The notes below the pieces were generated by a model. That model saw nothing but the letters and a program-made list of their open reading frames with translations. It did not search any database and was not told where the DNA came from. Shown one piece after another: positions 1-7,775 of a stretch of 64,000 nt of DNA. The translations under genes were made by a program, and so were the position numbers. The DNA is from Taibaiella soli (GTDB taxonomy: Bacteria; Bacteroidota; Bacteroidia; Chitinophagales; Chitinophagaceae). Location of the stretch: positions 124,001 to 188,000 of the forward strand of contig NZ_QKTW01000015.1 in assembly GCF_003236175.1 (NCBI RefSeq), read 5' to 3'. The stretch's first letter is position 1, and the number at the start of each line of letters is the position of its first letter.

Positions 1-850
1 GGTAATTATCTGTTTGATTGTTATAGAACGAACCATCCGCCTTTTGTCCGAGCTCGTTGTATGTGCGGTTTGTAGCAAGCGAATCCTGCGGCACACCGTT
101 CCATGCCTGACCTGTCTTCTCCTTGCCAGTAAGCAACATAAAATGGAACGATGTTTTCTCACTGGCTTTCCAGCCCGCGAGAATCTGCAAAGACTTCAGA
201 TCACTGGCAGAACGGTCGATATATCCGTCGGAACTTATTTTAGACAATCGCACATCAAACTGCAGACCGTTAGATAACAATCCCGTTCCGGCACTTACTG
301 TATATTTCTGCGTATTAAAAGAGCCATAACTAAAATGGCCTTCCGCACCTGCTTCTTCACGCTGTCCCATAGTGCTTAAACTCATGGTGGCACCAAACGC
401 ACCGGGACCATTTGTAGAAGAACCTACACCGCGCTGGATTTGTATAGAACTTGTAGACGAAGCCACATCAGGGAGATCTACGAAGAATGCACCCTGAGAT
501 TCTGCATCATTCACTGGCACACCATTTAGCGTTACGTTGATCCGGGTATTATCCGTACCACGAATTCTCAAAGTAGTATAACCGACACCGGCACCAGCAT
601 CAGAGGTGGTCACCGCAGACGGCGTATACTGTAACAAATATGGCAAATCCTGTCCCAGATTGTTTTTTTGCAATTCCTTGCCCGAGATTTCCGTTTTGGC
701 GAATGGCGCATCGTTGCCGGCCCGCAAACCACGAACATCCACAGATTGGAGCTGTTGTGTTTTAGATAAAAAACTGGAGTCTGCCTGTTGTGCAAATATG
801 ACCGGAGCGCACAAAATGCCGACACTTGTTAGCAGTAAAATTTTATACAT
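1..850 (-). CDS. TonB-dependent receptor, N-terminal part (probable thiamine transporter)
   Basis: This gene runs off the left edge; about 283 N-terminal residues are visible and the frame is open to position 1. The translation starts MYKILLLTSVGILCAPVIFAQ, a signal peptide, followed by a TonB plug domain with typical stretches such as LRIRGTDNTRINVTLNGVPV and VQIQRGVGSSTNGPGAFG-like sequence. It would sit in the outer membrane and import a ligand using TonB energy. The upstream TPP riboswitch on the same strand points to thiamine or a derivative as substrate; TPP-controlled outer membrane receptors are known in Bacteroidota. The barrel and any downstream pnuT or thiamine kinase genes lie outside the window. 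The family is certain; the substrate is inferred from the riboswitch. Confidence 0.9.
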   Translation of the reverse strand, partial: MYKILLLTSVGILCAPVIFAQQADSSFLSKTQQLQSVDVRGLRAGNDAPFAKTEISGKELQKNNLGQDLPYLLQYTPSAVTTSDAGAGVGYTTLRIRGTDNTRINVTLNGVPVNDAESQGAFFVDLPDVASSTSSIQIQRGVGSSTNGPGAFGATMSLSTMGQREEAGAEGHFSYGSFNTQKYTVSAGTGLLSNGLQFDVRLSKISSDGYIDRSASDLKSLQILAGWKASEKTSFHFMLLTGKEKTGQAWNGVPQDSLATNRTYNELGQKADGSFYNNQTDNY

Positions 851-935
851 GATATTTTATATGAATACCTAAAAATATCAGGCTGCCTATCAAAAGCCAT
901 TACAGAAAGTGCATCGTCTCTAAAACCATTACCAT

Positions 936-965
936 CGGGGATTTTCAAAAAAAATAATTTCCCCG
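936..965 (-). other. Leader hairpin between riboswitch and TonB receptor
   Basis: On the minus strand CGGGGA and TCCCCG can pair around an A/T-rich loop containing a run of eight T. It lies about 85 nt upstream of the receptor start and about 95 nt downstream of the riboswitch. It could be part of the expression platform or simply a leader stem. It is not a classical terminator, because the T run is in the loop and not after the stem. Confidence 0.35.
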
Positions 966-1057
966 TAATGATTTTTTAATATCATGTTTCCCTAAATTGC
1001 AAGGGTTCGTATATATGCGAGTGATGTACTTTTTGAGATTTGAGCTGATTAATTTTA

Positions 1058-1130
1058 TTTCCTAACCAGCATTACCTGGTCAAGGTTCAGCGGGTATGAT
1101 CTCAGCCTGTACTTTATTAGGCACCCCGAA
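1058..1130 (-). promoter_or_regulatory. TPP riboswitch (THI element)
   Basis: Read on the minus strand, the segment has the hallmarks of the thiamine pyrophosphate aptamer in order: GGGGTGCC at the 5' side, the pyrimidine-sensor core CTGAGATCATACCC, then GAACCTGA-like CTGAACCTTGACCAGG, and a closing stem with TAATGCTGGTTAGGAA. It lies downstream of a good promoter and upstream of the TonB receptor, so it should reduce receptor expression when TPP is plentiful. About 207 nt of leader separate it from the start codon. Confidence 0.95.
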
Positions 1131-1160
1131 CAATTCTATTTTCCTATCCGAACTGTGACA

Positions 1161-1190
1161 CAAAGATAAGGACATAAGTCCTTACGACAA
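1161..1190 (-). promoter_or_regulatory. Promoter of the TPP riboswitch / TonB receptor transcript
   Basis: On the minus strand TTG, 19 nt, then TATCTTTG matches the Bacteroidota sigma consensus (TTTG about -33, TAnnTTTG about -7) with ideal spacing. The inferred transcription start near 1154 leaves about 20 nt before the riboswitch, as expected for a leader-embedded aptamer. Confidence 0.75.
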
Positions 1191-1206
1191 TTTTGTCTTG
1201 AAATCG

Positions 1207-1237
1207 TTTTGTTAATTTAAAATATTCGTTAATTTCG
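1207..1237 (+). promoter_or_regulatory. Promoter of the Omp28-like gene
   Basis: TTTTG (1207-1211), 18 nt, then TAATTTCG (1230-1237) is close to the Bacteroidota TTTG / TAnnTTTG pattern. It sits 36 nt upstream of the start codon at 1273 and is divergent from the riboswitch promoter. Confidence 0.55.
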
Positions 1238-1272
1238 GCAACCTTTAGTCAATCTAAAAAATAATAGAAACA

Positions 1273-3276
1273 ATGAAAAAAGTTTTATTCTCAATCGCCT
1301 CGCTGGCACTGGCAAGTTCAGTATTTGCACAGTCTCCAAGAATGCAGCTGCTTGAAGAGTTTACAGGCGAGACTTGCGGCCCATGCGCAGCAACAAACCC
1401 TGGCTTGAACGCGCTTCTGAACGCTAACAAAAGCAAAATTATCGCGGTTAAATTCCAAGTGCCTATTCCAACTACACCAAATGCTCAGTCTCTGTACGGC
1501 CAGGCTCAGGCATACATCATGCCGCGTGCGGCTTTTTACAATGTACCTTTCGCACCTTATGCTCGTCGCGACGGTATTGAAATCGCAGCACCAAGTGTAG
1601 GAAGCTACGGCCACCCTGCATATGTGACTCAGGCAATGATTGATCAGCACGCAGTAAGTGATGCGCCGTTCACAATGACAATGACGCACGCCCTGAATCC
1701 AACTCAGGATTCCATCACAGTTACTACTGTAATTAACTGTACAGGTCCTGTAAGTGCAGTAAACAACCAACTCCACCTCCGTCTGGCACTGATTGAAAAA
1801 GAAATCCACCTGGCGCAACAAACTGGTACCAACGGTGAAAAAGATTTCTACAACACCATGCGTAAAATGATGGGGGGTAACGACGGTCCTACTATTCAAC
1901 AAACATGGACTGTAGGTCAAACTCAAACTTATGTAGTAAAAGAAGCTATCCCTTCTTATATCTACAACAAACACGAACTGGCGGTTGTTGGTTACATCCA
2001 AAACGACGGTGATACTACTGGCTCACACACAAGTGGTGCAGTCGCTGGTAGCCAAACTGCAGTTTCTATAAAACAAGCAGCGATCAGTAACCCTGCAGAT
2101 TACGCTAGCATCATCGATATCTCTGGTGGTAGCTCTGCAGCTGTTCAATGTACTCCAAGCATCAACAACGTTGTAATCACCCTGCAAAACAGCGGTAACA
2201 ACACACTGACTAGCGCAACAATTAAATACTACTGGGATAATCCAGCTACAGCAGTGTCTATTCCATGGACTGGTTCACTGGCACCAAATGCAACAACAAC
2301 AATTTCAATCCCTGCATACACTGCTACTACTACTGGCACGCACGCGCTGTACGCGTTTGTTTCTCAGTCAAACGCCTACACATATCCAACCACTCAGCTC
2401 GCAAACTCTGAACTGAACGCTGGCGGATATATCGTGCTGGCTCCTGGTGCTGCTACTCCATTCGTTCAAAACTTCCAGACAGTTCCATTAGGTACACTTC
2501 CTGCTGCATGGACTGGTATTGGCTGGCAGAGCTACTATGCTACAACTGATACAACTACAAGAGCAATGGTATTCCCATTCTCAATAGCTTCTTCAGTAGG
2601 TTCTGTTTACCCAGTTTACATGGGTAGCTTCGACCTGTCTAGCATGACTACAAGCGGTGCAGCTTTCGATTTCGACAGAGCTTACACTACCTTCACTCAG
2701 GGTACTACAACTTTCTCTGACACAATCGGTGTTCAATTGTCTAGCGACTGCGGTACTACTTGGACAACTACATGGTGGAAAGGTGGTGATGATCTGAAAA
2801 CAGCACCTCAGGCTAATGGCGCTAACAATCAGGCATTCATTCCAAGTTCTACTTCTCAGTATGTTCATGATGGTTTCAATATCCCATCTGCGTTCCTGGG
2901 TCAAAACAGTGTACTTGTTCGTTTCCTGGCTAAAACTGGCTACGGTGACAACGGTTACATCGACAACATCAACCTGCACAGCGGCGTTACTACTAACGTA
3001 CCTACTGTAAACAATAGCATCTCTGGTATCTCTATCTATCCTAACCCTGCTACTGACGTTGCAACTGCAAAAATTACTCTTGCTGCTGCATCTCACGTAA
3101 GCATCCAACTGGTAGATATTGCTGGCCGTGTTATCGCTAACATCGCTGATCAAAATATGACTACTGGCGAACACACTGTAACTATCAACACTGCTAACGT
3201 AGCTGCTGGTCTTTACAACGTGAAATTTGTAACTGACAACGGTACTACTACTGAACGTCTGTCTGTAATCAAATAA
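1273..3276 (+). CDS. Omp28-like secreted protein with T9SS sorting domain
   Basis: The 667-aa product starts with a signal peptide (residues 1-19, cut before QSPRM) and then LLEEFTGETCGPC, the opening typical of Omp28-related outer membrane proteins. C35-G-P-C38 resembles a thioredoxin active site. The rest is Thr/Asn-rich beta-sandwich sequence with a jelly-roll-like stretch at about 400-560. The end (about 585-667) is a type A T9SS sorting domain with ISIYPNPATDVATAKI and GLYNVKF. It is expected to be exported by Sec, carried across the outer membrane by T9SS and anchored on the surface. A thiol redox role is possible but unproven. The gene stands alone between its promoter and a strong terminator. 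Confidence 0.88.
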   Translation: MKKVLFSIASLALASSVFAQSPRMQLLEEFTGETCGPCAATNPGLNALLNANKSKIIAVKFQVPIPTTPNAQSLYGQAQAYIMPRAAFYNVPFAPYARRDGIEIAAPSVGSYGHPAYVTQAMIDQHAVSDAPFTMTMTHALNPTQDSITVTTVINCTGPVSAVNNQLHLRLALIEKEIHLAQQTGTNGEKDFYNTMRKMMGGNDGPTIQQTWTVGQTQTYVVKEAIPSYIYNKHELAVVGYIQNDGDTTGSHTSGAVAGSQTAVSIKQAAISNPADYASIIDISGGSSAAVQCTPSINNVVITLQNSGNNTLTSATIKYYWDNPATAVSIPWTGSLAPNATTTISIPAYTATTTGTHALYAFVSQSNAYTYPTTQLANSELNAGGYIVLAPGAATPFVQNFQTVPLGTLPAAWTGIGWQSYYATTDTTTRAMVFPFSIASSVGSVYPVYMGSFDLSSMTTSGAAFDFDRAYTTFTQGTTTFSDTIGVQLSSDCGTTWTTTWWKGGDDLKTAPQANGANNQAFIPSSTSQYVHDGFNIPSAFLGQNSVLVRFLAKTGYGDNGYIDNINLHSGVTTNVPTVNNSISGISIYPNPATDVATAKITLAAASHVSIQLVDIAGRVIANIADQNMTTGEHTVTINTANVAAGLYNVKFVTDNGTTTERLSVIK

Positions 3277-3296
3277 TCCAACTACAGAATAAAATA

Positions 3297-3330
3297 AAAA
3301 TCCCCGCTCATCTGAGCGGGGATTTTTTTA
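3297..3330. terminator. Bidirectional intrinsic terminator
   Basis: The stem ATCCCCGCTC / GAGCGGGGAT has a tight loop, with a T run on the right and an A run on the left. It should stop transcripts from the Omp28-like gene and also the convergent minus-strand gene. Confidence 0.9.
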
Positions 3331-3359
3331 TTGCTGTACCGAAAGTGCGCAACAGAAAA

Positions 3360-3692
3360 CTATGCTTCTTCAAAATAATGAATGATGCAGGCCTTCAATA
3401 CTTCTTCCTGCTCCTTCATTCCCATTTTGGGCACCGGCTGCAATTCCGTATAATGTGGCCAGCCGTCTGCATCGATCCCTTCCAGTTCGTAATAATCAAG
3501 CTGACTAAGCAATTTACAGACTGCAATATGCATCAGGTCTTGCTTCTGCTCTTTACTGAATTTGCGGGGCGGCAGGTTTCCCAATTCGTTGATGCCTATT
3601 AAAAACAGGATTCCTTCCATATCGGGTACTTTCTCAAACCGTTCCTGTAGTTTATTTTCAACTTCTTTCCAGCGTTGTTCCAGATTTTCCAT
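3360..3692 (-). CDS. Conserved hypothetical protein
   Basis: The product is a 110-aa soluble, acidic, helical protein (MENLEQRWKEVENKLQERF...) without signal peptide or membrane segment. I do not recognise a characterised domain. Its composition and unbroken frame opposite a terminator look like a real gene of the kind widespread in Bacteroidota. Sequences such as FLIGINELGNLPPRKFSKEQ suggest a compact cytosolic protein. No operon partner is present: the upstream gap of about 200 bp separates it from the divergent moxR gene. Function unknown. Confidence 0.75.
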   Translation of the reverse strand: MENLEQRWKEVENKLQERFEKVPDMEGILFLIGINELGNLPPRKFSKEQKQDLMHIAVCKLLSQLDYYELEGIDADGWPHYTELQPVPKMGMKEQEEVLKACIIHYFEEA

Positions 3693-3865
3693 GCAAACAA
3701 AGTTAATGGTTGTTAAGTTGTTCTACTGTAAAGTTGTTTCGTTGTAAAATGGCGAAGTTTGTTTAATAACACGCCAACATTACGGTTTTACACCTTCATA
3801 CCTCCTCAAGTTTTTAAAAAAAGTTAAAACCAAGTTTGTATCGTTTCCAATTAATGCTTAGTTTT

Positions 3866-3873
3866 TACTTTTG
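3866..3873 (+). promoter_or_regulatory. Possible -7 element of moxR
   Basis: TACTTTTG matches TAnnTTTG exactly, 20 nt before the start codon. A clear TTTG at the usual 19-nt distance is absent (the nearest, 3835-3838, is 27 nt away), so the promoter is only partly supported. Confidence 0.4.
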
Positions 3874-3893
3874 AAGCCTAAAAACATAGAATC

Positions 3894-4901
3894 ATGGAGC
3901 ACAATGCTTCTTCGACCGATATCAGAGAATTAAACGAACGGATCCACCAACAAAGTGCTTTTATCGATCTCCTGCAAATGGAGCTGAATAAGGCCATTGT
4001 GGGACAGAAACACATGGTAGAACGCCTGATGATCGGCCTGCTGGCAAATGGTCATATTTTGCTGGAAGGTGTTCCCGGTCTGGCAAAAACACTGGCTATT
4101 AAATCGCTGGCCTCTGCCATTCACGCACGTTTTGCACGTATTCAGTTCACTCCGGATCTTCTGCCGGCCGATGTACTGGGTACTATGGTGTACAATCCGC
4201 AGGAACACGTTTTCGCTGTGCGCAAAGGTCCGATTTTCGCAAACTTCATTCTTGCAGATGAAATCAACCGCGCCCCGGCGAAAGTACAGAGCGCCTTGCT
4301 GGAGGCAATGCAGGAAAGGCAAGTAACCATTGGGGATACTACTTACAAGCTGGATGAACCATTTCTTGTATTGGCCACACAAAACCCAATTGAGCAGGAA
4401 GGTACTTATGAACTGCCGGAAGCTCAGGTAGACCGCTTTATGCTGAAAGTAGTCATCTCTTATCCAAAGAAAGAGGAAGAGCGCCATATCATCCGTCAAA
4501 ACCTGAACCCGCAAGGGGCTCAGAAGATCAATCCGGTAGTAACGCCGGAAGATATTCTCCGCGCGCGCCAGCTCGTTCGCGAAGTGTATATGGATGAAAA
4601 AATTGAACAGTACATTCTGGACATCGTTTTTGCAACGCGTTTCCCTGAAGAATATAAACTGAACAAGCTAAAACCATTGATCAACTACGGTGCATCGCCA
4701 CGTGCAAGTATCAGTCTGGCGCTGGCTGCAAAAGCTTATGCGTTTATCAAACGCCGCGGCTATGTGATTCCTGAAGATGTTCGTGCGGTTTGTCACGATG
4801 TAATGCGTCACAGAATTGGTATTACTTACGAAGCAGAAGCAGAAAATATCAATAGCGAACAAATCCTGAATGAGATCCTGAATGTGGTGGAAGTGCCATA
4901 G
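3894..4901 (+). CDS. MoxR family AAA+ ATPase
   Basis: The 335-aa product has the full MoxR layout: Walker A GVPGLAKT (59-66), Walker B FILADEINRAP (118-128, D122/E123), sensor-1 ATQNP (161-165), and the C-terminal lid domain with YGASPRASI. MoxR proteins are cytosolic chaperone-like ATPases that usually act with VWA-domain partners on metalloenzymes or envelope complexes. The usual DUF58 and VWA genes do not follow here; the next gene is serS behind a terminator-like hairpin and a 390-bp gap. The family is certain; the client is unknown. Confidence 0.93.
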   Translation: MEHNASSTDIRELNERIHQQSAFIDLLQMELNKAIVGQKHMVERLMIGLLANGHILLEGVPGLAKTLAIKSLASAIHARFARIQFTPDLLPADVLGTMVYNPQEHVFAVRKGPIFANFILADEINRAPAKVQSALLEAMQERQVTIGDTTYKLDEPFLVLATQNPIEQEGTYELPEAQVDRFMLKVVISYPKKEEERHIIRQNLNPQGAQKINPVVTPEDILRARQLVREVYMDEKIEQYILDIVFATRFPEEYKLNKLKPLINYGASPRASISLALAAKAYAFIKRRGYVIPEDVRAVCHDVMRHRIGITYEAEAENINSEQILNEILNVVEVP

Positions 4902-5240
4902 TCAACTCAAAAGTCAAAATTAAAAAGTCAAAAGCCCGACGCTTAAACCATAACTGATTTATAAGCAGGTTTACGAACAGATTTGAAGAGGTTGTCGTGA
5001 GGCGACCTCTTTTCGCTTTTACGACGTGGCAATCTAATACCTACTATTTTTCTATGGCAATGCCAGGCAAATCTATGCCGAACACCTTTACCCTTCCAAC
5101 CGCCATAATAGCTTTACGCTGTCTGCATTTCTTAACGCGTGCGTTACGTTAGGCCAGATGTGTTACGCAGGCTCAGGTTACGGCATTGACGTTTGACTTT
5201 TGACGTTTTCCCCATTCACCTTTGACCGTTCACCATTGCC
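4901..5240. repeat. Inverted pair of heptad repeats (GTCAAAA / TTTTGAC)
   Basis: The left arm (4901-4934) begins on the last base of the moxR stop and repeats AAAAGTC; the right arm (5185-5240) repeats TTTGAC in reverse sense ahead of serS. The arms share the core TTTGACTTTTGA-like sequence but are degenerate. The same architecture recurs at other junctions in the window. Confidence 0.6.
4986..5020 (+). terminator. Terminator-like hairpin downstream of moxR
   Basis: AAGAGGTTGTCG can pair imperfectly with CGACCTCTT, followed by TTTCGCTTTT. It lies about 85 nt after the moxR stop, inside the interval bracketed by inverted heptad repeats. Confidence 0.6.
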
Positions 5241-5263
5241 CATCCAGACATCAGCGATTTGGT

Positions 5264-5271
5264 TATATTTG
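5264..5271 (+). promoter_or_regulatory. -7 element of serS
   Basis: TATATTTG fits TAnnTTTG exactly, 20 nt before the start codon. The upstream -33 box is not clear. Confidence 0.5.
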
Positions 5272-5290
5272 TAGCGATTAAACCATTTTT

Positions 5291-6562
5291 ATGCTGCCAA
5301 TACATTTATTCAGGCAAAACAAAGAACTGATAGTAGACGGATTAAAGAAGAAGAATTTTAAAGAACTGGAACTCGTTGACACAATCATCTCGGTAGATGA
5401 AAAGCGTCGCCATTTACAGTCGGAAAGTGATAATCTTGCAGCATCGATCAATAGTGCATCGAAAAATATAGGCCAGTTAATGGCCAAAGGCAATAAAGAA
5501 GAAGCGGAAGCGCTGAAAGCAGAAGTAAGCAATCACCGCGATAAAACTAAATTACTCGCAGCGCAGCTCGCTGATATTGAAACAGAATTGCATGACCTGC
5601 TGGTTCGTATTCCAAATATGCCGCATAGCAGTGTGCCTTTCGGAAAAACACCGGAAGAAAATGAAGTAGTTCGTCAAGGCGGATCTACTCCGGATCTTAG
5701 CGCGCAAAAGTTGCCGCACTGGGATTTGACTGCAAAATATAAACTGATCGATTTTGAGCTCGGTACTAAAATCACCGGTTCTGGTTTTCCGGTTTATATT
5801 GACCAGGGCGCACGTCTGCAGCGTGCTTTGATTAGTTTCTTCCTGAACTATAATATCGACGGTGGCTACAAGGAATATTACCCGCCGTATATGGTAAACG
5901 AGGCTTCGGCTTATGGCACGGGTCAGCTGCCAGATAAAGAGGGTCAGATGTATCATGCCACAGCAGATAATTTCTACTTGATTCCAACGGCAGAAGTTCC
6001 ATTGACGAATATTTTCCGCGACGAAATCATCAGTGAACAGGAATTGCCGGTTAAAATGACGGCATATACTCCGTGTTTCCGTCGTGAAGCTGGTTCCTAC
6101 GGTAAAGATGTTCGTGGTTTGAACCGCCTGCACCAATTCGATAAAGTGGAGATCGTACAAATCGTGCATCCTGATAAAAGCTACGAAACGCTGGAAGAAA
6201 TGGCAGCGCACGTAGAGCACCTGCTGCAGCTGCTAGGCCTGCAATACCGTGTTTTGCGCCTCTGCGGTGGCGATATGAGCTTTACATCCGCACTTACCTA
6301 CGATTTCGAGGTATATAGTGCCGCGCAGGAACGCTGGCTGGAAGTGAGCTCTGTCAGCAATTTCGAAGTGTACCAGACAAACCGCATGAAGATCCGTTTT
6401 AAAGACGGTGGCAACAAAGCGCAGCTGGCACACTCACTCAACGGCAGCTCTCTGGCATTGCCAAGAATTATGGCCTGCTTACTGGAAAATAACCAAGCTC
6501 CGGAAGGCATTCATATTCCAGAGGTACTTCGCCCTTATTTCGGAAAAGCAATTATTAACTAA
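5291..6562 (+). CDS. serS: Seryl-tRNA synthetase
   Basis: The 423-aa product is a complete class II aminoacyl-tRNA synthetase that charges tRNA-Ser. Residues about 1-100 form the tRNA-binding coiled-coil arm (MLPIHLFRQNKELIVDGLKKKN... then alternating Glu/Lys/Leu). The catalytic core has TAEVPLTNIFRDEI, motif 2 around PCFRREAGSYGKDVRGLNRL with HQFDKVE, and motif 3 ALPRIMACLLENNQ near the end. Length and start match the family. It is monocistronic, with an intrinsic terminator directly after it. Confidence 0.98.
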   Translation: MLPIHLFRQNKELIVDGLKKKNFKELELVDTIISVDEKRRHLQSESDNLAASINSASKNIGQLMAKGNKEEAEALKAEVSNHRDKTKLLAAQLADIETELHDLLVRIPNMPHSSVPFGKTPEENEVVRQGGSTPDLSAQKLPHWDLTAKYKLIDFELGTKITGSGFPVYIDQGARLQRALISFFLNYNIDGGYKEYYPPYMVNEASAYGTGQLPDKEGQMYHATADNFYLIPTAEVPLTNIFRDEIISEQELPVKMTAYTPCFRREAGSYGKDVRGLNRLHQFDKVEIVQIVHPDKSYETLEEMAAHVEHLLQLLGLQYRVLRLCGGDMSFTSALTYDFEVYSAAQERWLEVSSVSNFEVYQTNRMKIRFKDGGNKAQLAHSLNGSSLALPRIMACLLENNQAPEGIHIPEVLRPYFGKAIIN

Positions 6563-6572
6563 ACATCAAATC

Positions 6573-6602
6573 AAAAAGCCTGATGCCATCGTCAGGCTTT
6601 TT
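6573..6602. terminator. Intrinsic terminator of serS
   Basis: AAAAAGCCTGA pairs with TCAGGCTTTTT around an 8-nt loop. Because the hairpin overlaps the first in-frame ATG of the next open frame (6583), that gene must start later. Confidence 0.93.
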
Positions 6603-6615
6603 TAAAATACTTACT

Positions 6616-7053
6616 ATGATACAAAGAATACAAACCGTTTGGCTGCTTCTGGCCATGCTCATCAACGCAGTGTTGTTCAGAATTGATCTATACACTGCAC
6701 ACATCATTCAAAATGGAACGGACACTACTACCGCCATCAATGTCACCAACTACTACCCTTTGCTGATTGTTGCGGCACTGATCACGATACTTCCGTTATT
6801 TGCCATTTTCCTGTTTAAGAATCGTAAACAGCAGAAAGGCTTAATAACACTCAGCGTTGTCGCTACGATCGGTTTCATTGCCTTAACTATTATGCGTGTC
6901 GGTAATCTGAACAATGCCACCCCACCTGCTACAGGCGGCGCTTATAGCGTACTGGCGGTATTACCGGTAATTTCCCTTATCTTCCTTTTCCTGGCGATGA
7001 AAGGCATCCGCAAAGATGAGAAGCTGGTGAAATCGCTCGATCGTCTGAGATAA
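6616..7053 (+). CDS. DUF4293 family membrane protein
   Basis: The 145-aa product begins MIQRIQTVWLLLAMLINAVLF, the characteristic opening of DUF4293 proteins, which are small four-helix inner membrane proteins limited to Bacteroidota. Hydrophobic segments lie at about 7-25, 46-66, 75-93 and 108-126. I chose the ATG at 6616 over 6583 because 6583 is inside the serS terminator and the family starts at MIQRIQ. Function unknown. Confidence 0.85.
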   Translation: MIQRIQTVWLLLAMLINAVLFRIDLYTAHIIQNGTDTTTAINVTNYYPLLIVAALITILPLFAIFLFKNRKQQKGLITLSVVATIGFIALTIMRVGNLNNATPPATGGAYSVLAVLPVISLIFLFLAMKGIRKDEKLVKSLDRLR

Positions 7054-7078
7054 AAAACAACTGCGATATTAAAAAGAA

Positions 7079-7110
7079 GAAAGGCTGAATTAAAAATTCA
7101 GCCTTTTTTA
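7079..7110. terminator. Bidirectional intrinsic terminator
   Basis: AAGGCTGAAT / ATTCAGCCTT with T run on the right and A/G-rich flank on the left, placed between the convergent DUF4293 gene and the minus-strand secreted protein gene. Confidence 0.9.
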
Positions 7111-7132
7111 TAGAAGAGATTCCATTGATCCA

Positions 7133-7648
7133 TCAGCAGTCATTTGCTGTATAAGTAATTTCCATTGCAGCGATAAAATGATCCACGAGCGTAAAGATGA
7201 TCTGAGTCCCGCTGTCGCAATCATATAGCGTAATATATTGTGTTCTTGAATTGGCAAAATCGTTATCATTTCTAATATCGAGATTCTGATAGTCATAGGC
7301 TGCCAGCAGCTGCGCTTTAGTACAACCAATACCAATACCGGCCGGTGTTTTCTGCTTCGTGTTATTTGAATAAATATTGCAGAGGTAGGCTATTGGTTTA
7401 TCCTGGTTAAAAGAATAAGAAAACAATAGCCGGTAATTTTCGCCATTACGTTTGATCGTAAGTGTGTCTTCGTAAGTGTAATCCGCGCGCCTTTTCTTTA
7501 AGCGAAGTTTTGTTTTGAGCGCAGCGGCAACCTCTTTGGGTGTAGCTCCCAGCTTTAACGGACCCATTCTAAGCGTAGAGATTCCTTGAGCATTCGTTTG
7601 AGAACAAACTCCAAAAATTACGGCTAACGAAAAGACAAATTTCTTCAT
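7133..7648 (-). CDS. Secreted hypothetical protein
   Basis: From the ATG at 7648 the product is 171 aa and begins with a clear signal peptide, MKKFVFSLAVIFGVCSQTNA, cut before QGIS. An ATG six codons upstream (7666) would put FVYKS before it and is less likely. The mature part is a mixed alpha/beta domain with the segment LRMGPLKLGATPKEVAAALK, which resembles the start of small periplasmic domains in which a threshold helix follows a short strand. No known family is assigned. It is transcribed in the same direction as pepP, but a terminator separates the two. Confidence 0.7.
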   Translation of the reverse strand: MKKFVFSLAVIFGVCSQTNAQGISTLRMGPLKLGATPKEVAAALKTKLRLKKRRADYTYEDTLTIKRNGENYRLLFSYSFNQDKPIAYLCNIYSNNTKQKTPAGIGIGCTKAQLLAAYDYQNLDIRNDNDFANSRTQYITLYDCDSGTQIIFTLVDHFIAAMEITYTANDC

Positions 7649-7723
7649 TGATTTATAGACAAACAAGTTGCTTGTTATAGATCAAATTCCATGCCAAACG
7701 AAAGGGAAAATTTCTTCTATAAA

Positions 7724-7762
7724 CAAAAGAGACTGCCTTAAAACAAGACAGTCCCTTTTGTT
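7724..7762 (-). terminator. Terminator of pepP
   Basis: On the minus strand GGGACTG and CAGTCTC pair around a 13-nt loop, followed by TTTTGTTT; it begins 13 nt past the pepP stop. Confidence 0.75.
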
Positions 7763-7775
7763 TATTTCGTTACGC

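Larger units (their letters stand above)
851..1272. other. Divergent intergenic region of 422 bp
   Basis: The gap holds the TonB-receptor leader, the TPP riboswitch, its promoter, and the oppositely directed promoter of the Omp28-like gene. Apart from the leader hairpin I see no other structure and no small gene in it. Confidence 0.8.
4902..5290. other. 389-bp intergenic region, moxR-serS
   Basis: It contains, in order, GTCAAAA-type repeats starting at the moxR stop, a terminator-like hairpin, a short match (5021-5038) to the 3' half of a dispersed repeat also found near 13.8 and 50.0 kb, unclassified sequence, TTTGAC-type repeats in the opposite sense, and TATATTTG (5264-5271), a good -7 element for serS. 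I see no gene in it. Confidence 0.7.

Noticed and set aside
1318-2001. Long antisense open frame in the Omp28-like gene
   Set aside because: It is fully inside a well-supported coding region, has no recognisable domain, and long antisense frames are common opposite Thr/Asn-rich repetitive genes.
6583-6615. Upstream start for the DUF4293 gene
   Set aside because: The ATG lies in the serS terminator; the family starts at MIQRIQ.
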